NCBI GenBank assembly: GCA_019635755.1
Contig: JAHBYW010000003.1
Coordinates: forward strand, 186,001 to 250,000
Direction of reading: 5' to 3'
Length of the DNA stretch: 64,000 bases
Source of the DNA: Rhizobiaceae bacterium
GTDB taxonomy: Bacteria > Pseudomonadota > Alphaproteobacteria > Rhizobiales > Rhizobiaceae
Shown here: positions 54,361-63,037 of the stretch, piece by piece
Layout: each line of letters begins with the position of its first letter
How positions within the stretch are numbered: position 1 is the stretch's first letter
The notes under the pieces: generated by a model
The model's database searches: none
Seen by the model: only the letters and a program-made list of their open reading frames with translations
What the model was told of the DNA's origin: nothing
Translations under genes and position numbers: made by a program

Positions 54361-56286
54361 ATGGCAGGCCGCGCTGGAGGAGGGCTCGACGTCATCACGA
54401 TCGGCCGCGCCTCGGTCGACCTCTACGGCCAGCAGATCGGCTCGCGCCTCGAAGACATCACCAGTTTCGCCAAGTCCGTCGGCGGCTGCCCGGCCAATAT
54501 CGCCGTCGGCACCGCACGGCTCGGCCTGAAGTCGGCGCTGCTCACCCGCGTCGGCGACGAGCAGATGGGCCGCTTCATCCGCGAGCAGCTGGTTCGCGAG
54601 GGCGTCAATGTCGACGGCCTGAAAGCCGACCCGGACCGCCTGACCGCGCTTGTCCTGCTCTCGGTGGAGAGCGAGGGCGTCTCCCCGATGATCTTCGTGC
54701 GCACCGACTGCGCCGACATGGCGCTGTCGCCGGACGATGTGGACGAGGCGTTCGTGGCGTCGGCCCGCGCCATCGTCGTCACCGGCACGCATTTCTCGCG
54801 ACCCAACACCGAGGCCGCGCAGTTGAAGGCGATCCGCGTCGCCAAGGCCAATGGCGGCAAGGTCGTGTTCGACATCGACTACCGGCCGAACCTCTGGGGC
54901 CTTGCCGGCCACGCCGCCGGCTTCGAGCGCTACGTGAAGTCCGACTATGTGTCGGCCAAGATGAAGGCGATCCTCCCCGACTGCGACCTGATTGTCGGCA
55001 CCGAGGAGGAGATCATGATCGGGTCGGGCACCGACGACGTGCTGGGCGCCCTGAAGGCTATCCGCGCCGTTTCGCCCGCCACCATCGTGCTGAAGCGCGG
55101 CGCCAAGGGCTGCATCGTCTATGACGGTCCGATCTCCGACGACCTGGAAGACGGCATCGTCGGCGACGGCTTCCCGATCGAGATCTACAATGTGCTGGGC
55201 GCCGGCGACGCCTTCATGTCCGGCTTCCTGCGCGGCTGGCTGGGCGACGAGACGCTCGCCACCGCCGCCACCTGGGCCAATGCCTGCGGCGCCTTCGCGG
55301 TGTCGCGCCTGCTCTGCGCGCCGGAATACCCGACCTTCGAGGAGCTGCAGTTCTTCCTGAAGAACGGCAGCAAACATCGGGCTCTGCGCAAGGACGAGGC
55401 GATCAACCATGTCCACTGGGCGACGACGCGGCGCAAGGCGCTGCCGTCGCTGATGGCCTTCGCCATCGATCATCGCGTCCAGCTGGAGGCGCTGTCATCA
55501 AAGGCTGGTGTGCCGGAAAGCCGCATCGGCGACTTCAAGGTTCTGGCCGTGAAGGCCGCGGCTCGCATCGCGGCGAAACGCCCCGACATCGGCATGCTGC
55601 TCGACGAAAAGCATGGCCGGGACGCGATGTTCGAGTTCGCCCGTCATCCCTTTGCCTGGCTCGGGAGGCCCGTGGAACTGCCGGGTTCCCGGCCGATCCG
55701 CTTCGAATTCTCGCAGGATCTTGGCTCCCAGCTGATCGACTGGCCGGTCGATCACACGATCAAGGCGCTGGCGTTCTACCGGCCGGACGACCCGGCGGCC
55801 CTGAAGGCGGAGCAGCGCGACCGGCTGCGCGCCGCCTTCGACGCCGCGCGCAAGGTCGGCCGCGAACTGATGGTCGAGATCATCGCCGGCAAGCATGGCG
55901 CGCTCGCGGAGGACACGGTGGCGGCCGCCTTGGAGGAACTTTACGCCGACGGCATCAAGCCCGACTGGTGGAAGCTCGAGCCGCAGGTCTCGTCAGCGGC
56001 CTGGACGAAGATCGAGACCGTCATCGCCCGGCATGATCCCTGGTGCCGGGGCGTCGTGCTGCTCGGGCTGGAGGCGCCGGAGGCCGAGCTTGCGAAGGCC
56101 TTCGCCGCCACGGCGGGCGTTTCTATCATCAAGGGCTTCGCGGTTGGCCGTACGCTCTTCATGGAAGTGGCCGAAGCCTGGTTCGCCGGAAAGATCGAGG
56201 ATGAGGCGGCCGTCGATGACATGGCGGCCCGGTTCGAGCGGCTGACCGGCGCATGGCTTGCGGCGCGGGGACGGAAGGCGGCATAA
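54361..56286 (+). CDS. iolC: 5-dehydro-2-deoxygluconokinase fused to DUF2090
   Basis: This is a 641-residue fusion. The N-terminal PfkB kinase (about 1-320) has GGCPANIAVGTARLG and the catalytic NVLGAGDAFMSGFLRGWLG. A C-terminal DUF2090 domain of about 300 residues contains KRPDIGMLLDEKHGRDAM and has an aldolase-like TIM barrel. The kinase makes 5-dehydro-2-deoxygluconate 6-phosphate. The DUF2090 part may be the next aldolase (IolJ role), which is inferred. I chose the ATG at 54361 after GGGGAGGACGGC. It is followed by iolD after 22 nt. Confidence 0.92.
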   Translation: MAGRAGGGLDVITIGRASVDLYGQQIGSRLEDITSFAKSVGGCPANIAVGTARLGLKSALLTRVGDEQMGRFIREQLVREGVNVDGLKADPDRLTALVLLSVESEGVSPMIFVRTDCADMALSPDDVDEAFVASARAIVVTGTHFSRPNTEAAQLKAIRVAKANGGKVVFDIDYRPNLWGLAGHAAGFERYVKSDYVSAKMKAILPDCDLIVGTEEEIMIGSGTDDVLGALKAIRAVSPATIVLKRGAKGCIVYDGPISDDLEDGIVGDGFPIEIYNVLGAGDAFMSGFLRGWLGDETLATAATWANACGAFAVSRLLCAPEYPTFEELQFFLKNGSKHRALRKDEAINHVHWATTRRKALPSLMAFAIDHRVQLEALSSKAGVPESRIGDFKVLAVKAAARIAAKRPDIGMLLDEKHGRDAMFEFARHPFAWLGRPVELPGSRPIRFEFSQDLGSQLIDWPVDHTIKALAFYRPDDPAALKAEQRDRLRAAFDAARKVGRELMVEIIAGKHGALAEDTVAAALEELYADGIKPDWWKLEPQVSSAAWTKIETVIARHDPWCRGVVLLGLEAPEAELAKAFAATAGVSIIKGFAVGRTLFMEVAEAWFAGKIEDEAAVDDMAARFERLTGAWLAARGRKAA

Positions 56287-56308
56287 AGTCCGCCGGGAGG
56301 AGACTGGA

Positions 56309-58156
56309 ATGGGCAACACGATCCGCCTGACCATGGCGCAGGCCCTGACGCGCTTCATGACGGCGCAGATGACCGAGATCGACGGCGAGAAGGTGCCGAT
56401 CTTCGGCGGCGTCTGGGCGATCTTCGGCCACGGCAACGTCGCCGGCCTCGGCGAGGCGCTCTGGCACGAGCGCGAGCGGCTGCCAACCTTCCGCGCCCAC
56501 AACGAGCAGGCGATGGCGCATGCCGCAATCGCCTACGCCAAGGCGAATTTCCGCCGCCGCTTCATGGCGGCGACCAGCTCGATCGGCCCCGGCGCGACGA
56601 ACATGGTGACGGCCGCCGCGCTGGCCCATGTGAACCGGCTGCCGGTGCTGCTCTTGCCCGGCGACGTGTTCGCGCACCGCCTCCCGGACCCGGTGCTCCA
56701 GCAGGTCGAGGATTTCGGCGACGGCACCGTCTCCGCCAACGACGTGTTCCGCCCGGTGTCGCGCTATTTCGACCGCATCATCCGGCCCGAGCAGATTGTG
56801 CCCGCGCTGGCGCGCGCCATGCAGGTGCTGACCGACCCGGCCGATTGCGGGCCTGTGACGCTGGCGCTCTGCCAGGACGTGCAGGCCGAGGCCTACGATT
56901 ATCCTGAAACCTTCTTCGCCGAGCGCATCTGGACGCAGCGCCGCCCGCGCGCCGACCTTCACGAGCTGAAGCTGGCATCGACGGCGCTGCGCAAGGCCAA
57001 GAAGCCGCTGATCGTCGCCGGCGGCGGCGTGCTCTATTCGCAGGCGTCCGCCGCGCTTGCCAAATTCGCCGAGTCCGCCGGCATCCCTGTCTGCGAGACT
57101 CAAGGGGGCAAATCGTCCCTGCCGGACCGCCACCAGCTCAACATGGGCGCGGTCGGAGTCACCGGCACGTCTGCGGCCAACCGGCTGGCCGAGGAGGCGG
57201 ACCTGATCCTGGCGATCGGCACGCGGCTCCAGGACTTCACCACCGGTTCCTGGGCGCTGTTCAAGAATGAGGCCAAGGCCGTGATTGGCCTCAACGTCCA
57301 GCCCTTCGACGCCGGCAAGCACCGCGCCGTGTCGCTGGTGGCCGACGCCCGCGAGGGGCTGAAGGAACTCGCCACCGCGCTGGTCGGCTGGACCGCCCCG
57401 GTCGCGTGGACCAACAATGCGCGCAAGGGCAAGCTTGAGTGGCAGAAGGTTGCCGCGAAGGCGACCGCCGCGACCAATGCCATGCCGTCGGACGCACAGG
57501 TCATCGGCGCCGTGCAGCGCACGCTGGGTTCCAGCGTCACGCTCATCAATGCGTCGGGCGGGCTGCCGGGCGAACTGCACAAGCTCTGGCAGGCCGGCGC
57601 GCCGGGTTCCTATCACGGCGAGTACGGCTACTCGACCATGGGTTACGAGATCGCCGGCGGTCTCGGCATCAAGATGGCGCGGCCCGCCGAGGAGGTCGTT
57701 GTGATGGTCGGCGACGGCTCCTACCTGATGCTGAACTCGGAGATCGCGACCTCGGTCATGCTCGGCCTGAAGCTGACCGTCGTGCTGCTCGACAACCGCG
57801 GTTTCGGCTGCATCAACCGGCTGCAGATGGCGACCGGCGGCGAGAACTTCAACAATCTGCTGAAGGACGCGCGCCACGAGGTCATGCCGGCGGTCGACTT
57901 TGCTGCGCATGCGGCGAGCATGGGCGCGGTCGCCGAGAAGGTCGCGTCGATTGCCGACCTGGAAGCTGCGTTGAAACGCTCGCGCAAGAACGACCGCACG
58001 ACCGTGCTGGTGATCGACACCGACCCGCTGATTTCCACCGACGCCGGCGGCCACTGGTGGGATGTCGCCGTGCCGGAAGTGTCGGAGCGCAAGCAGGTCA
58101 AATCCGCCCGCAGGCAGTATGAGCAGAAGCGCAAGCTGCAGCGGGTTGGGGATTAG
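56309..58156 (+). CDS. iolD: 3D-(3,5/4)-trihydroxycyclohexane-1,2-dione hydrolase
   Basis: This is a 615-residue ThDP-dependent ring-opening enzyme of inositol catabolism. The N-terminal domain has RLTMAQALTRFMTAQM and the catalytic glutamate in AHNEQAMAHAAIAYAK. The ThDP segment reads MVGDGSYLMLNSEIATS, with the asparagine in DNRGFGCINRLQ. It hydrolyses trihydroxycyclohexane-dione to 5-deoxyglucuronate. GGGAGGAGACTGGA precedes the ATG. A mosaic repeat of 158 bp separates it from iolE. Confidence 0.95.
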   Translation: MGNTIRLTMAQALTRFMTAQMTEIDGEKVPIFGGVWAIFGHGNVAGLGEALWHERERLPTFRAHNEQAMAHAAIAYAKANFRRRFMAATSSIGPGATNMVTAAALAHVNRLPVLLLPGDVFAHRLPDPVLQQVEDFGDGTVSANDVFRPVSRYFDRIIRPEQIVPALARAMQVLTDPADCGPVTLALCQDVQAEAYDYPETFFAERIWTQRRPRADLHELKLASTALRKAKKPLIVAGGGVLYSQASAALAKFAESAGIPVCETQGGKSSLPDRHQLNMGAVGVTGTSAANRLAEEADLILAIGTRLQDFTTGSWALFKNEAKAVIGLNVQPFDAGKHRAVSLVADAREGLKELATALVGWTAPVAWTNNARKGKLEWQKVAAKATAATNAMPSDAQVIGAVQRTLGSSVTLINASGGLPGELHKLWQAGAPGSYHGEYGYSTMGYEIAGGLGIKMARPAEEVVVMVGDGSYLMLNSEIATSVMLGLKLTVVLLDNRGFGCINRLQMATGGENFNNLLKDARHEVMPAVDFAAHAASMGAVAEKVASIADLEAALKRSRKNDRTTVLVIDTDPLISTDAGGHWWDVAVPEVSERKQVKSARRQYEQKRKLQRVGD

Positions 58157-58183
58157 CTGTTGGGTGGAAGGGGCAGAACCCGA

Positions 58184-58341
58184 ACCCCTCATCCGTCGCC
58201 CCATTCTGCGCTCGCTTCCAGCGAGCACAGGGACGACACCTTCTCCCACAAGGGGAGAAGGCAAGCAGCGTCACGGCCCGCGCCCCTCCTTCTCCCCTTG
58301 TGGGAAAAGGTGGCCGAGCGCAGCAAGGTCGGATGAGGGGT
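58184..58341. repeat. Mosaic repeat with 12-bp terminal inverted repeats
   Basis: ACCCCTCATCCG at 58184-58195 is the exact inverse of CGGATGAGGGGT at 58330-58341. Inside are two hairpins of the CCTTCTCCC/GGGAGAAGG kind (about 58239-58261 and 58288-58310) and a GCTCGCT/AGCGAGC hairpin near 58210. The element has no coding capacity and looks like a MITE-like or RIME-type intergenic mosaic element. Confidence 0.72.
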
Positions 58342-58363
58342 GAAGCTAGGCTGGGAGTAGGAA

Positions 58364-59281
58364 GTGAAAGCAAAACTGGGCATGTCGCCCATCGCATGGT
58401 GGAACGACGATCTGGCTGAACTGTCGGACGACGTGTCGCTGGAGGAGTGCCTGCGCCAGTCGCGCTCGGCCGGCTTCACCGGCATGGAGATGGGACGCCG
58501 CTTCCCCAACGACCCGAAAATCATGCTGCCGATCCTGAAGGCCGCCGACGTGACGCTTTGCGGCGGCTGGTTCTCCGGCACGCTGGTCAACGAGGAGATG
58601 GCAGCGAACAAGGACCGCATCCGGCCGATGATCGAGCTGTTCAAGGCCGTCAACGCGCCGTGCATCGTCTACGGCGAGGTCGGCCGCTCGATCCAGGGCG
58701 ACCGCTCGAAGCCGCTGGCGACCAAGCCGAAGCTCTCCGACGACGAGATGAAGGCCTACGCCCGCAAACTCACAGAGTTCGGCGAGTGGTGCGCGGGCGA
58801 GGGCATGCCGCTCGCCTACCATCACCACATGGCAGCCGTGGTGGAGACGGAAGCCGAACTCGATGCCTTCATGAAGAATTCGGGGGAAGGCATTCCTCTG
58901 CTGCTCGACGCCGGTCACCTCGCCTTTGCCGGCGGCGACGTGCTGCGGGCCATCGACAAGCATCACGCCCGCATCGGCCACGTGCATGTGAAGGATATCC
59001 GCCGGCCGGTAGTCGACGGGCTCGACCGGACGAAGCAGTCGTTCCTGGATGCGGTGGCGCTTGGCGCCTTCACCGTTCCCGGCGACGGTTCGCTGGATTT
59101 CGGCGCGATCGTCCAGCGGTTCGCCGACCACGGCTACGAGGGCTGGTTCGTCGTCGAGGCCGAGCAGGACCCGAAGAAGAACCCGCCGCTCAAGATGGCT
59201 CAGGTCGGCCACAAGGAATTGATGCGGGTGATGACAGCTGCCGGCTATACGGTGGAGACCCAGGGGTTTCCGAATGCGTGA
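58364..59281 (+). CDS. iolE: Inosose dehydratase
   Basis: This is a 305-residue TIM-barrel enzyme of the xylose-isomerase-like superfamily that dehydrates scyllo-inosose. It starts MKAKLGMSPIAWWNDDLAEL. Metal-site segments are PLAYHHHMAAVVETEAELD, LLLDAGHLAFAGGD and GHVHVKDIRRPV, and the C-terminal WFVVEAEQDPKK is typical of IolE. The start codon is GTG at 58364, with GGGAGTAGGAA before it. It sits between the mosaic repeats 58184 and 59300. Confidence 0.94.
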   Translation: MKAKLGMSPIAWWNDDLAELSDDVSLEECLRQSRSAGFTGMEMGRRFPNDPKIMLPILKAADVTLCGGWFSGTLVNEEMAANKDRIRPMIELFKAVNAPCIVYGEVGRSIQGDRSKPLATKPKLSDDEMKAYARKLTEFGEWCAGEGMPLAYHHHMAAVVETEAELDAFMKNSGEGIPLLLDAGHLAFAGGDVLRAIDKHHARIGHVHVKDIRRPVVDGLDRTKQSFLDAVALGAFTVPGDGSLDFGAIVQRFADHGYEGWFVVEAEQDPKKNPPLKMAQVGHKELMRVMTAAGYTVETQGFPNA

Positions 59282-59299
59282 GCTGGCCTATCCGAAGTC

Positions 59300-59461
59300 T
59301 TCCTCTCTCCAACGGGGAGAGGTCGGATTGCGCCGAAGCCGCGTCGGCGGTGAGGTCGGCAATCCGGGTGAGGGGGCTTCCTCTGCGGTGTTGCGACCAT
59401 GGCTCACAAACCCCCTCATCCGGCCGCTGCGCGGCCACCTTCTCCCCGACGGGGAGAAGAA
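59300..59461. repeat. Mosaic palindromic repeat downstream of iolE
   Basis: Hairpin CCTCTC/GAGAGG near 59302-59322, a GGATTGC/GGCAATCC pair, a GGTGAGGGGG/CCCCCTCATCC pair and CTTCTCCCC/GGGGAGAAG near 59439-59459 form a nested mosaic. It separates iolE from the small membrane protein gene. The modules are shared with 52081 and 58184. Confidence 0.65.
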
Positions 59462-59473
59462 GGAGTTCTCCGC

Positions 59474-59695
59474 ATGAGCAAAGCCAACAACAACCCGATC
59501 TGGCTGAAGCCGTTGTGGCGCCGTGTCGCGCTGGTCGTCTTCACCGCCGCCTGGGCGTCGTTCGAGTTCTACAGCGGCGCGACGGGCTGGGCGCTCGCCT
59601 TCGGCGCCCTCGCCGTCTACGGCGCCTGGCAATACCTCTATGCTTGGCAGGATCCGGTCGACCCGGCGGACAGCCGGCCGGCGGACGTGGAATAG
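59474..59695 (+). CDS. Small membrane protein in the iol operon
   Basis: This is a 73-residue protein between iolE and iolB. Two hydrophobic segments are visible: RVALVVFTAAWASFEFY and WALAFGALAVYGAWQYLY, followed by an acidic tail. AAGGAGTTCTCCGC precedes the ATG, and only 4 nt separate it from iolB. I do not recognise a named family. The position suggests an accessory role in inositol uptake or at the membrane. Confidence 0.7.
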   Translation: MSKANNNPIWLKPLWRRVALVVFTAAWASFEFYSGATGWALAFGALAVYGAWQYLYAWQDPVDPADSRPADVE

Positions 59696-59699
59696 CGCG

Positions 59700-60515
59700 A
59701 TGTCGAAGCTTCTGGTCAAGCCGAAAGGCCGGATCGGCCGCGTGTCCCACGTGACGCCGAAGCGCGCCGGCTGGACCTATGTCGGCTTCGACCTCCACCG
59801 GTTGAAGAAGGGCGAAACGGTCGCCGCCAAAACCGGCAAGCGCGAAGTGTGCCTCGTCTTCGTCACCGGCAAGGGCAAGGCCGTAGCGGGCGGCCGCAAG
59901 CTCGGCTCGCTCGGCGGCCGCAGGACGCCTTTCGACGGCAAGCCGTGGTCAGTCTACGTGCCCGAAAAGTCGGACTGGTCGGTGACGGCCGAGACCGATC
60001 TCGAACTCGCGGTCTGCTCGGCGCCGGGGCTTGGAGGCGGGGTACCGGTTCGTGTCATCGGACCGGACGATGTCGGCCAGGAGACCCGCGGCAAGGGTAC
60101 CAACACCCGCTACGTGACCAACATCCTGCCCGAAACCGCGCCGGCCGATTCGCTGCTCGTGGTCGAGGTCATCACGCCGGGCGGCCACACCTCGAGCTAT
60201 CCTCCGCACAAGCACGATCGTGACGACCTGCCGCGCGAGTCCTACCTCGAGGAGACCTACTACCACCGCCTCAACCCGCCGCAGGGCTTTGCCTTCCAGC
60301 GCGTCTACACCGACGCCGACGCGAAGGGCCGCCGCGAACTGGACGAGGCGATGGCGGTGGAGGACGGCGACGTGGTGCTGGTGCCCAAAGGCTATCACCC
60401 CTGCGCCGCCTGCCACGGCTACGACCTCTATTATCTCAACGTCATGGCCGGCCGGAAGCGCACATGGAAGTTCCACAATGCGCCCGAGCACGAATGGCTG
60501 ATTGCCGCCCGGTAG
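59700..60515 (+). CDS. iolB: 5-deoxyglucuronate isomerase
   Basis: This is a 271-residue cupin-fold isomerase converting 5-deoxyglucuronate to 5-dehydro-2-deoxygluconate, the IolC substrate. It has GWTYVGFDLHRLKKGE at the N-terminus, the metal-binding HTSSYPPHKHDRDDLP followed by SYLEETYYHRLNPPQGF, and VLVPKGYHPCAACHGYDLYY. The histidine and glutamate pattern is that of IolB. It is the last iol gene in the window; iolA is not present here. Confidence 0.94.
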   Translation: MSKLLVKPKGRIGRVSHVTPKRAGWTYVGFDLHRLKKGETVAAKTGKREVCLVFVTGKGKAVAGGRKLGSLGGRRTPFDGKPWSVYVPEKSDWSVTAETDLELAVCSAPGLGGGVPVRVIGPDDVGQETRGKGTNTRYVTNILPETAPADSLLVVEVITPGGHTSSYPPHKHDRDDLPRESYLEETYYHRLNPPQGFAFQRVYTDADAKGRRELDEAMAVEDGDVVLVPKGYHPCAACHGYDLYYLNVMAGRKRTWKFHNAPEHEWLIAAR

Positions 60516-60616
60516 ACACCTGGCGCAGGTTGATGTCGCGGAGCAGCTCGGCAAGCGCTCGACATTTGCGGCCGCCGGCGGCATTTTCGGACGACCGCGC
60601 AAGAGGCCCTTGATCG

Positions 60617-60826
60617 ATGGTGATGCCCGCTGACCGGCTGACGACGCTCGAGATCCGACACACGGAGCAGGAGCGGACGATCGAGGAGCTGTCCGCGCAG
60701 GTCGCCGCCCAGTGGACCGTGATCGAGGCGATGCGCAAGAAGCTGGACACGCTGGCGGAACGGTTCGTGGCCGTGGAGGAGCAGGTGACGCCCGGCCACG
60801 AGGCGACGCGGCCGCCGCACTGGTGA
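60617..60826 (+). CDS. slyX: SlyX family protein
   Basis: This is a 69-residue SlyX-like coiled-coil protein: RLTTLEIRHTEQERTIEELS, AQVAAQWTVIEAM, and the C-terminal RPPHW that ends most SlyX proteins (PPHY/PPHW). The function is unknown. Start is ATG at 60617, with a second in-frame ATG two codons later. Its stop overlaps the next gene by one base (TGATG). Confidence 0.85.
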   Translation: MVMPADRLTTLEIRHTEQERTIEELSAQVAAQWTVIEAMRKKLDTLAERFVAVEEQVTPGHEATRPPHW

Positions 60827-61236
60827 TGACAGCCGAATCCGACAGACTGGAACGCGCCGGGCGCTACGTGCTCGGTCTCATGGACGCGACGGAGCGCAGT
60901 CGCGCCGAGCGCGACCTGGAGTTCGACGCGGCCTTCCGCGCGGCCGTGGTGGGCGTGGCCGAGCGGATGCACCTGTTCGACCTCGGCGGCACGAACGCCG
61001 AGGCGCCGAGCTGGAAGAACGTCGCCGGCGCGATCGCGGCGATGCCGCACATGCGCGCCGTGTCCGGCGCGGTCGTCGAGCGTGAGAACGGGACACCACC
61101 GCCGCAGCCCCCGCCCGCACGCCGGCCGCGGCCACCGGCCGATCCCGATCTCAAGCGGCGTACGCTCGCCATACTCGCCTTCGCGATCTTGGCTTTCGTC
61201 GTCGGCTATCTGACGGGGTATGTCTCCGCACGGTGA
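60826..61236 (+). CDS. Anti-sigma factor (RskA)-like membrane protein
   Basis: This is a 136-residue protein. The N-terminal GRYVLGLMDATERSRAERD followed by LEFDAAFRAAV resembles the zinc-free N-terminal domain of RskA-type anti-sigma factors. A proline-rich linker and a single C-terminal membrane helix (TLAILAFAILAFVVGYLTGY) follow. No sigma factor gene is adjacent, so it may be a degenerate or orphan anti-sigma-like protein. The start may instead be GTG at 60823. Confidence 0.6.
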   Translation: MTAESDRLERAGRYVLGLMDATERSRAERDLEFDAAFRAAVVGVAERMHLFDLGGTNAEAPSWKNVAGAIAAMPHMRAVSGAVVERENGTPPPQPPPARRPRPPADPDLKRRTLAILAFAILAFVVGYLTGYVSAR

Positions 61237-61273
61237 TCCCCGCAGGCGCCGGGCAGTGGAGCGGGACGACGGC

Positions 61274-62455
61274 TCAGGCGTTGCCGCGTGACGGCACAGC
61301 CCTCAACGCGTCGGGCAGGAGGAACACGATCCCGACCACGCCGACCACGGCGAGATAGGCGCCGAGCCCCGTCCAGCCGCCGAGGCCGATCACCCAGGCC
61401 GCGAGCGGCGGACCGAACAGCGTGCCGATCCCGCCGGCCTGCGCAACGACCCCTATGGCGATCGAGACCGAACCGCCGCGCGGGACGACCAACGGTATCG
61501 CCGCGAACAGCGCGGACCCGACGATGCCGCTGGTGATGCAGAAAATCACCGCGGCGACCGTCGCCACGACCGGAACGGGCGAGGCGTAGATGAGGACCGT
61601 CGCCGCCGCGGTGAGGGCGAAGGCGGCGACGGCGATCCAGGCAATGCGGCGCGCGCCGGCACCGGCGACGAGGAACCCGGCCAGCACGTTGCCGATCGGC
61701 GTGAACAGGGTGATGACACCGGCGGACAGAATGAGTGCCCCGCCCTCTGCGATGAAGGCCGGCGCGAAGGAGAAGAACGAAACGGACTGGACGACGAAGC
61801 ACCCGAAGCTGAGCGCGATCAGCAGCACGGACGGGTTGAGCGTGGACACCCGGGCGCCGGTCCCGGTCTCCGCCGACCCCGGTATGTCGCCTTCGTCCGG
61901 CGTGAGGGCGGCGAGAAGCAGCCCGCCGCCGGCAAACAGCACGTATCCCGCGGCCATCAGCAGCAGGTAGGCGGCCGGGTCCACGACCGGCAGCAGGGCG
62001 CGGGCGACGATGTCAGAGACGGCATAGCCGACGGGCACGAAGCAGCTCCAGACGGCCAGCACCGGGCCCCGCCATGCGGGCGGCGAGATCGCCGTCAGAA
62101 GGGCCGGCAGCGCGATGACCAGGACGACGTAGCCTATGCCTTCGATCAGCCGGGCCGAGAGGATCAGGGCCGGCGCATCGAGGAGCGGCAGCGCGATCGC
62201 GCCTGCGGACAGAAACAGGCTGCCGACGAGCGCCGCGCGCCGGATGCCGACGCGGTCGATCGCCCATCCCGCCGGGAGGGCGACCACGGCGACGAACGCG
62301 CCGATCATCGAGGTCAGCCAGCCGACGAGGACCAGCGAAAAGCCCGCCTCCGCCTGGTACCAGGCCACGAGCGGCGCGATCTTGCCGAGCTGCGCGCCGG
62401 CGAAGATGCCGGCGATCAGAAGCATGGCGATGGTGGCGACGCGCCTTCCGGTCAT
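61274..62455 (-). CDS. MFS transporter
   Basis: This is a 393-residue major-facilitator protein with twelve predicted membrane segments. The loop motif AGWAIDRVGIRRAALVGSL follows helix 2, as expected (G-x3-D-R-x-G-x-R-R). The overall pattern resembles the CynX/NimT-like branch. The ATG overlaps the preceding GNAT stop in ATGA. The substrate is unknown. Confidence 0.85.
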   Translation of the reverse strand: MTGRRVATIAMLLIAGIFAGAQLGKIAPLVAWYQAEAGFSLVLVGWLTSMIGAFVAVVALPAGWAIDRVGIRRAALVGSLFLSAGAIALPLLDAPALILSARLIEGIGYVVLVIALPALLTAISPPAWRGPVLAVWSCFVPVGYAVSDIVARALLPVVDPAAYLLLMAAGYVLFAGGGLLLAALTPDEGDIPGSAETGTGARVSTLNPSVLLIALSFGCFVVQSVSFFSFAPAFIAEGGALILSAGVITLFTPIGNVLAGFLVAGAGARRIAWIAVAAFALTAAATVLIYASPVPVVATVAAVIFCITSGIVGSALFAAIPLVVPRGGSVSIAIGVVAQAGGIGTLFGPPLAAWVIGLGGWTGLGAYLAVVGVVGIVFLLPDALRAVPSRGNA

Positions 62456-62937
62456 GGGTCATCCCGCGGCGCTGGATCGATGGCCATCAAGACGGAGGGG
62501 ATTCCGGCGGCGTCCGCAAAGCGGTCGCAGACCGTCCAGCCATAGGCCGCGTAGAAGCCCTCGGCTTCGTCGGTGTAGAGGAACAGGCGCGCGACGCCCT
62601 CGCTGCGTCCATGATCCACGACCGCGCCGACGAGCGCAGCGCCCACGCCGCGCCCGCGGCAGGCCGGGTCGACGACCAGCCCGGCAAGCCACGGACCGAG
62701 CTCATGGCGCTGGCTGAGTTCCTCGCGGACCAGCAGGCAGGTCCCGGCGAGTGCCCCGTCAAGCTCCGCCACGAAGGCGGCCTCCGGCGAGACAGCTTCG
62801 GCCACCAGCCGGGCCAGCCCGGCCGCGTCCTCGGCGATGCTACGATCGGTGCCCGCGAAGAAGGCAGCGTGGCGGAGCGTCGCCGCACGAGCGATCTCAT
62901 CGGGCTGGGCGCTCATGCGCCGGACGCGGAGCGACAT
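62452..62937 (-). CDS. GNAT family N-acetyltransferase
   Basis: This is a 161-residue acetyltransferase with the acetyl-CoA motif LVVDPACRGRGVGAALVGAV at about residues 87-106 and a C-terminal EGFYAAYGWTVCDRF. It is coupled to the MFS transporter gene by a 4-nt overlap, so export or resistance to an amine compound is possible. The ribosome site at 62937 is weak; Met8 is an alternative start. Confidence 0.82.
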   Translation of the reverse strand: MSLRVRRMSAQPDEIARAATLRHAAFFAGTDRSIAEDAAGLARLVAEAVSPEAAFVAELDGALAGTCLLVREELSQRHELGPWLAGLVVDPACRGRGVGAALVGAVVDHGRSEGVARLFLYTDEAEGFYAAYGWTVCDRFADAAGIPSVLMAIDPAPRDDP

Positions 62938-62978
62938 GGCGGGTCGGGGGTTCCGGGTTGTGCGGGCGGCGCGGCCGC

Positions 62979-63015
62979 TCCAGAAACGAAAACCGCCGGG
63001 CTCGTCGCCCGGCGG
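62979..63015 (-). terminator. Rho-independent terminator of the BMP-family gene
   Basis: On the minus strand, CCGCCGGGC and GCCCGGCGG form a 9-bp stem with a 5-nt loop (62993-63015), followed by the T-rich run TTTTCGTTTC. It lies 23 nt after the stop of the binding-protein gene. This is the clearest intrinsic terminator in the window. Confidence 0.85.
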
Positions 63016-63037
63016 TCGCGTCGGTCAGATCGTCCGA

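Noticed and set aside
56159-58264. Minus-strand open frame of about 700 codons opposite iolD
   Set aside because: iolD on the other strand has full ThDP motifs; the antisense frame has none.
52081-59461. CRISPR-like array from repeated CTTCTCCCC segments
   Set aside because: The copies are palindromic, irregularly spaced and separated by genes. They are intergenic mosaic repeats, not spacers and repeats.
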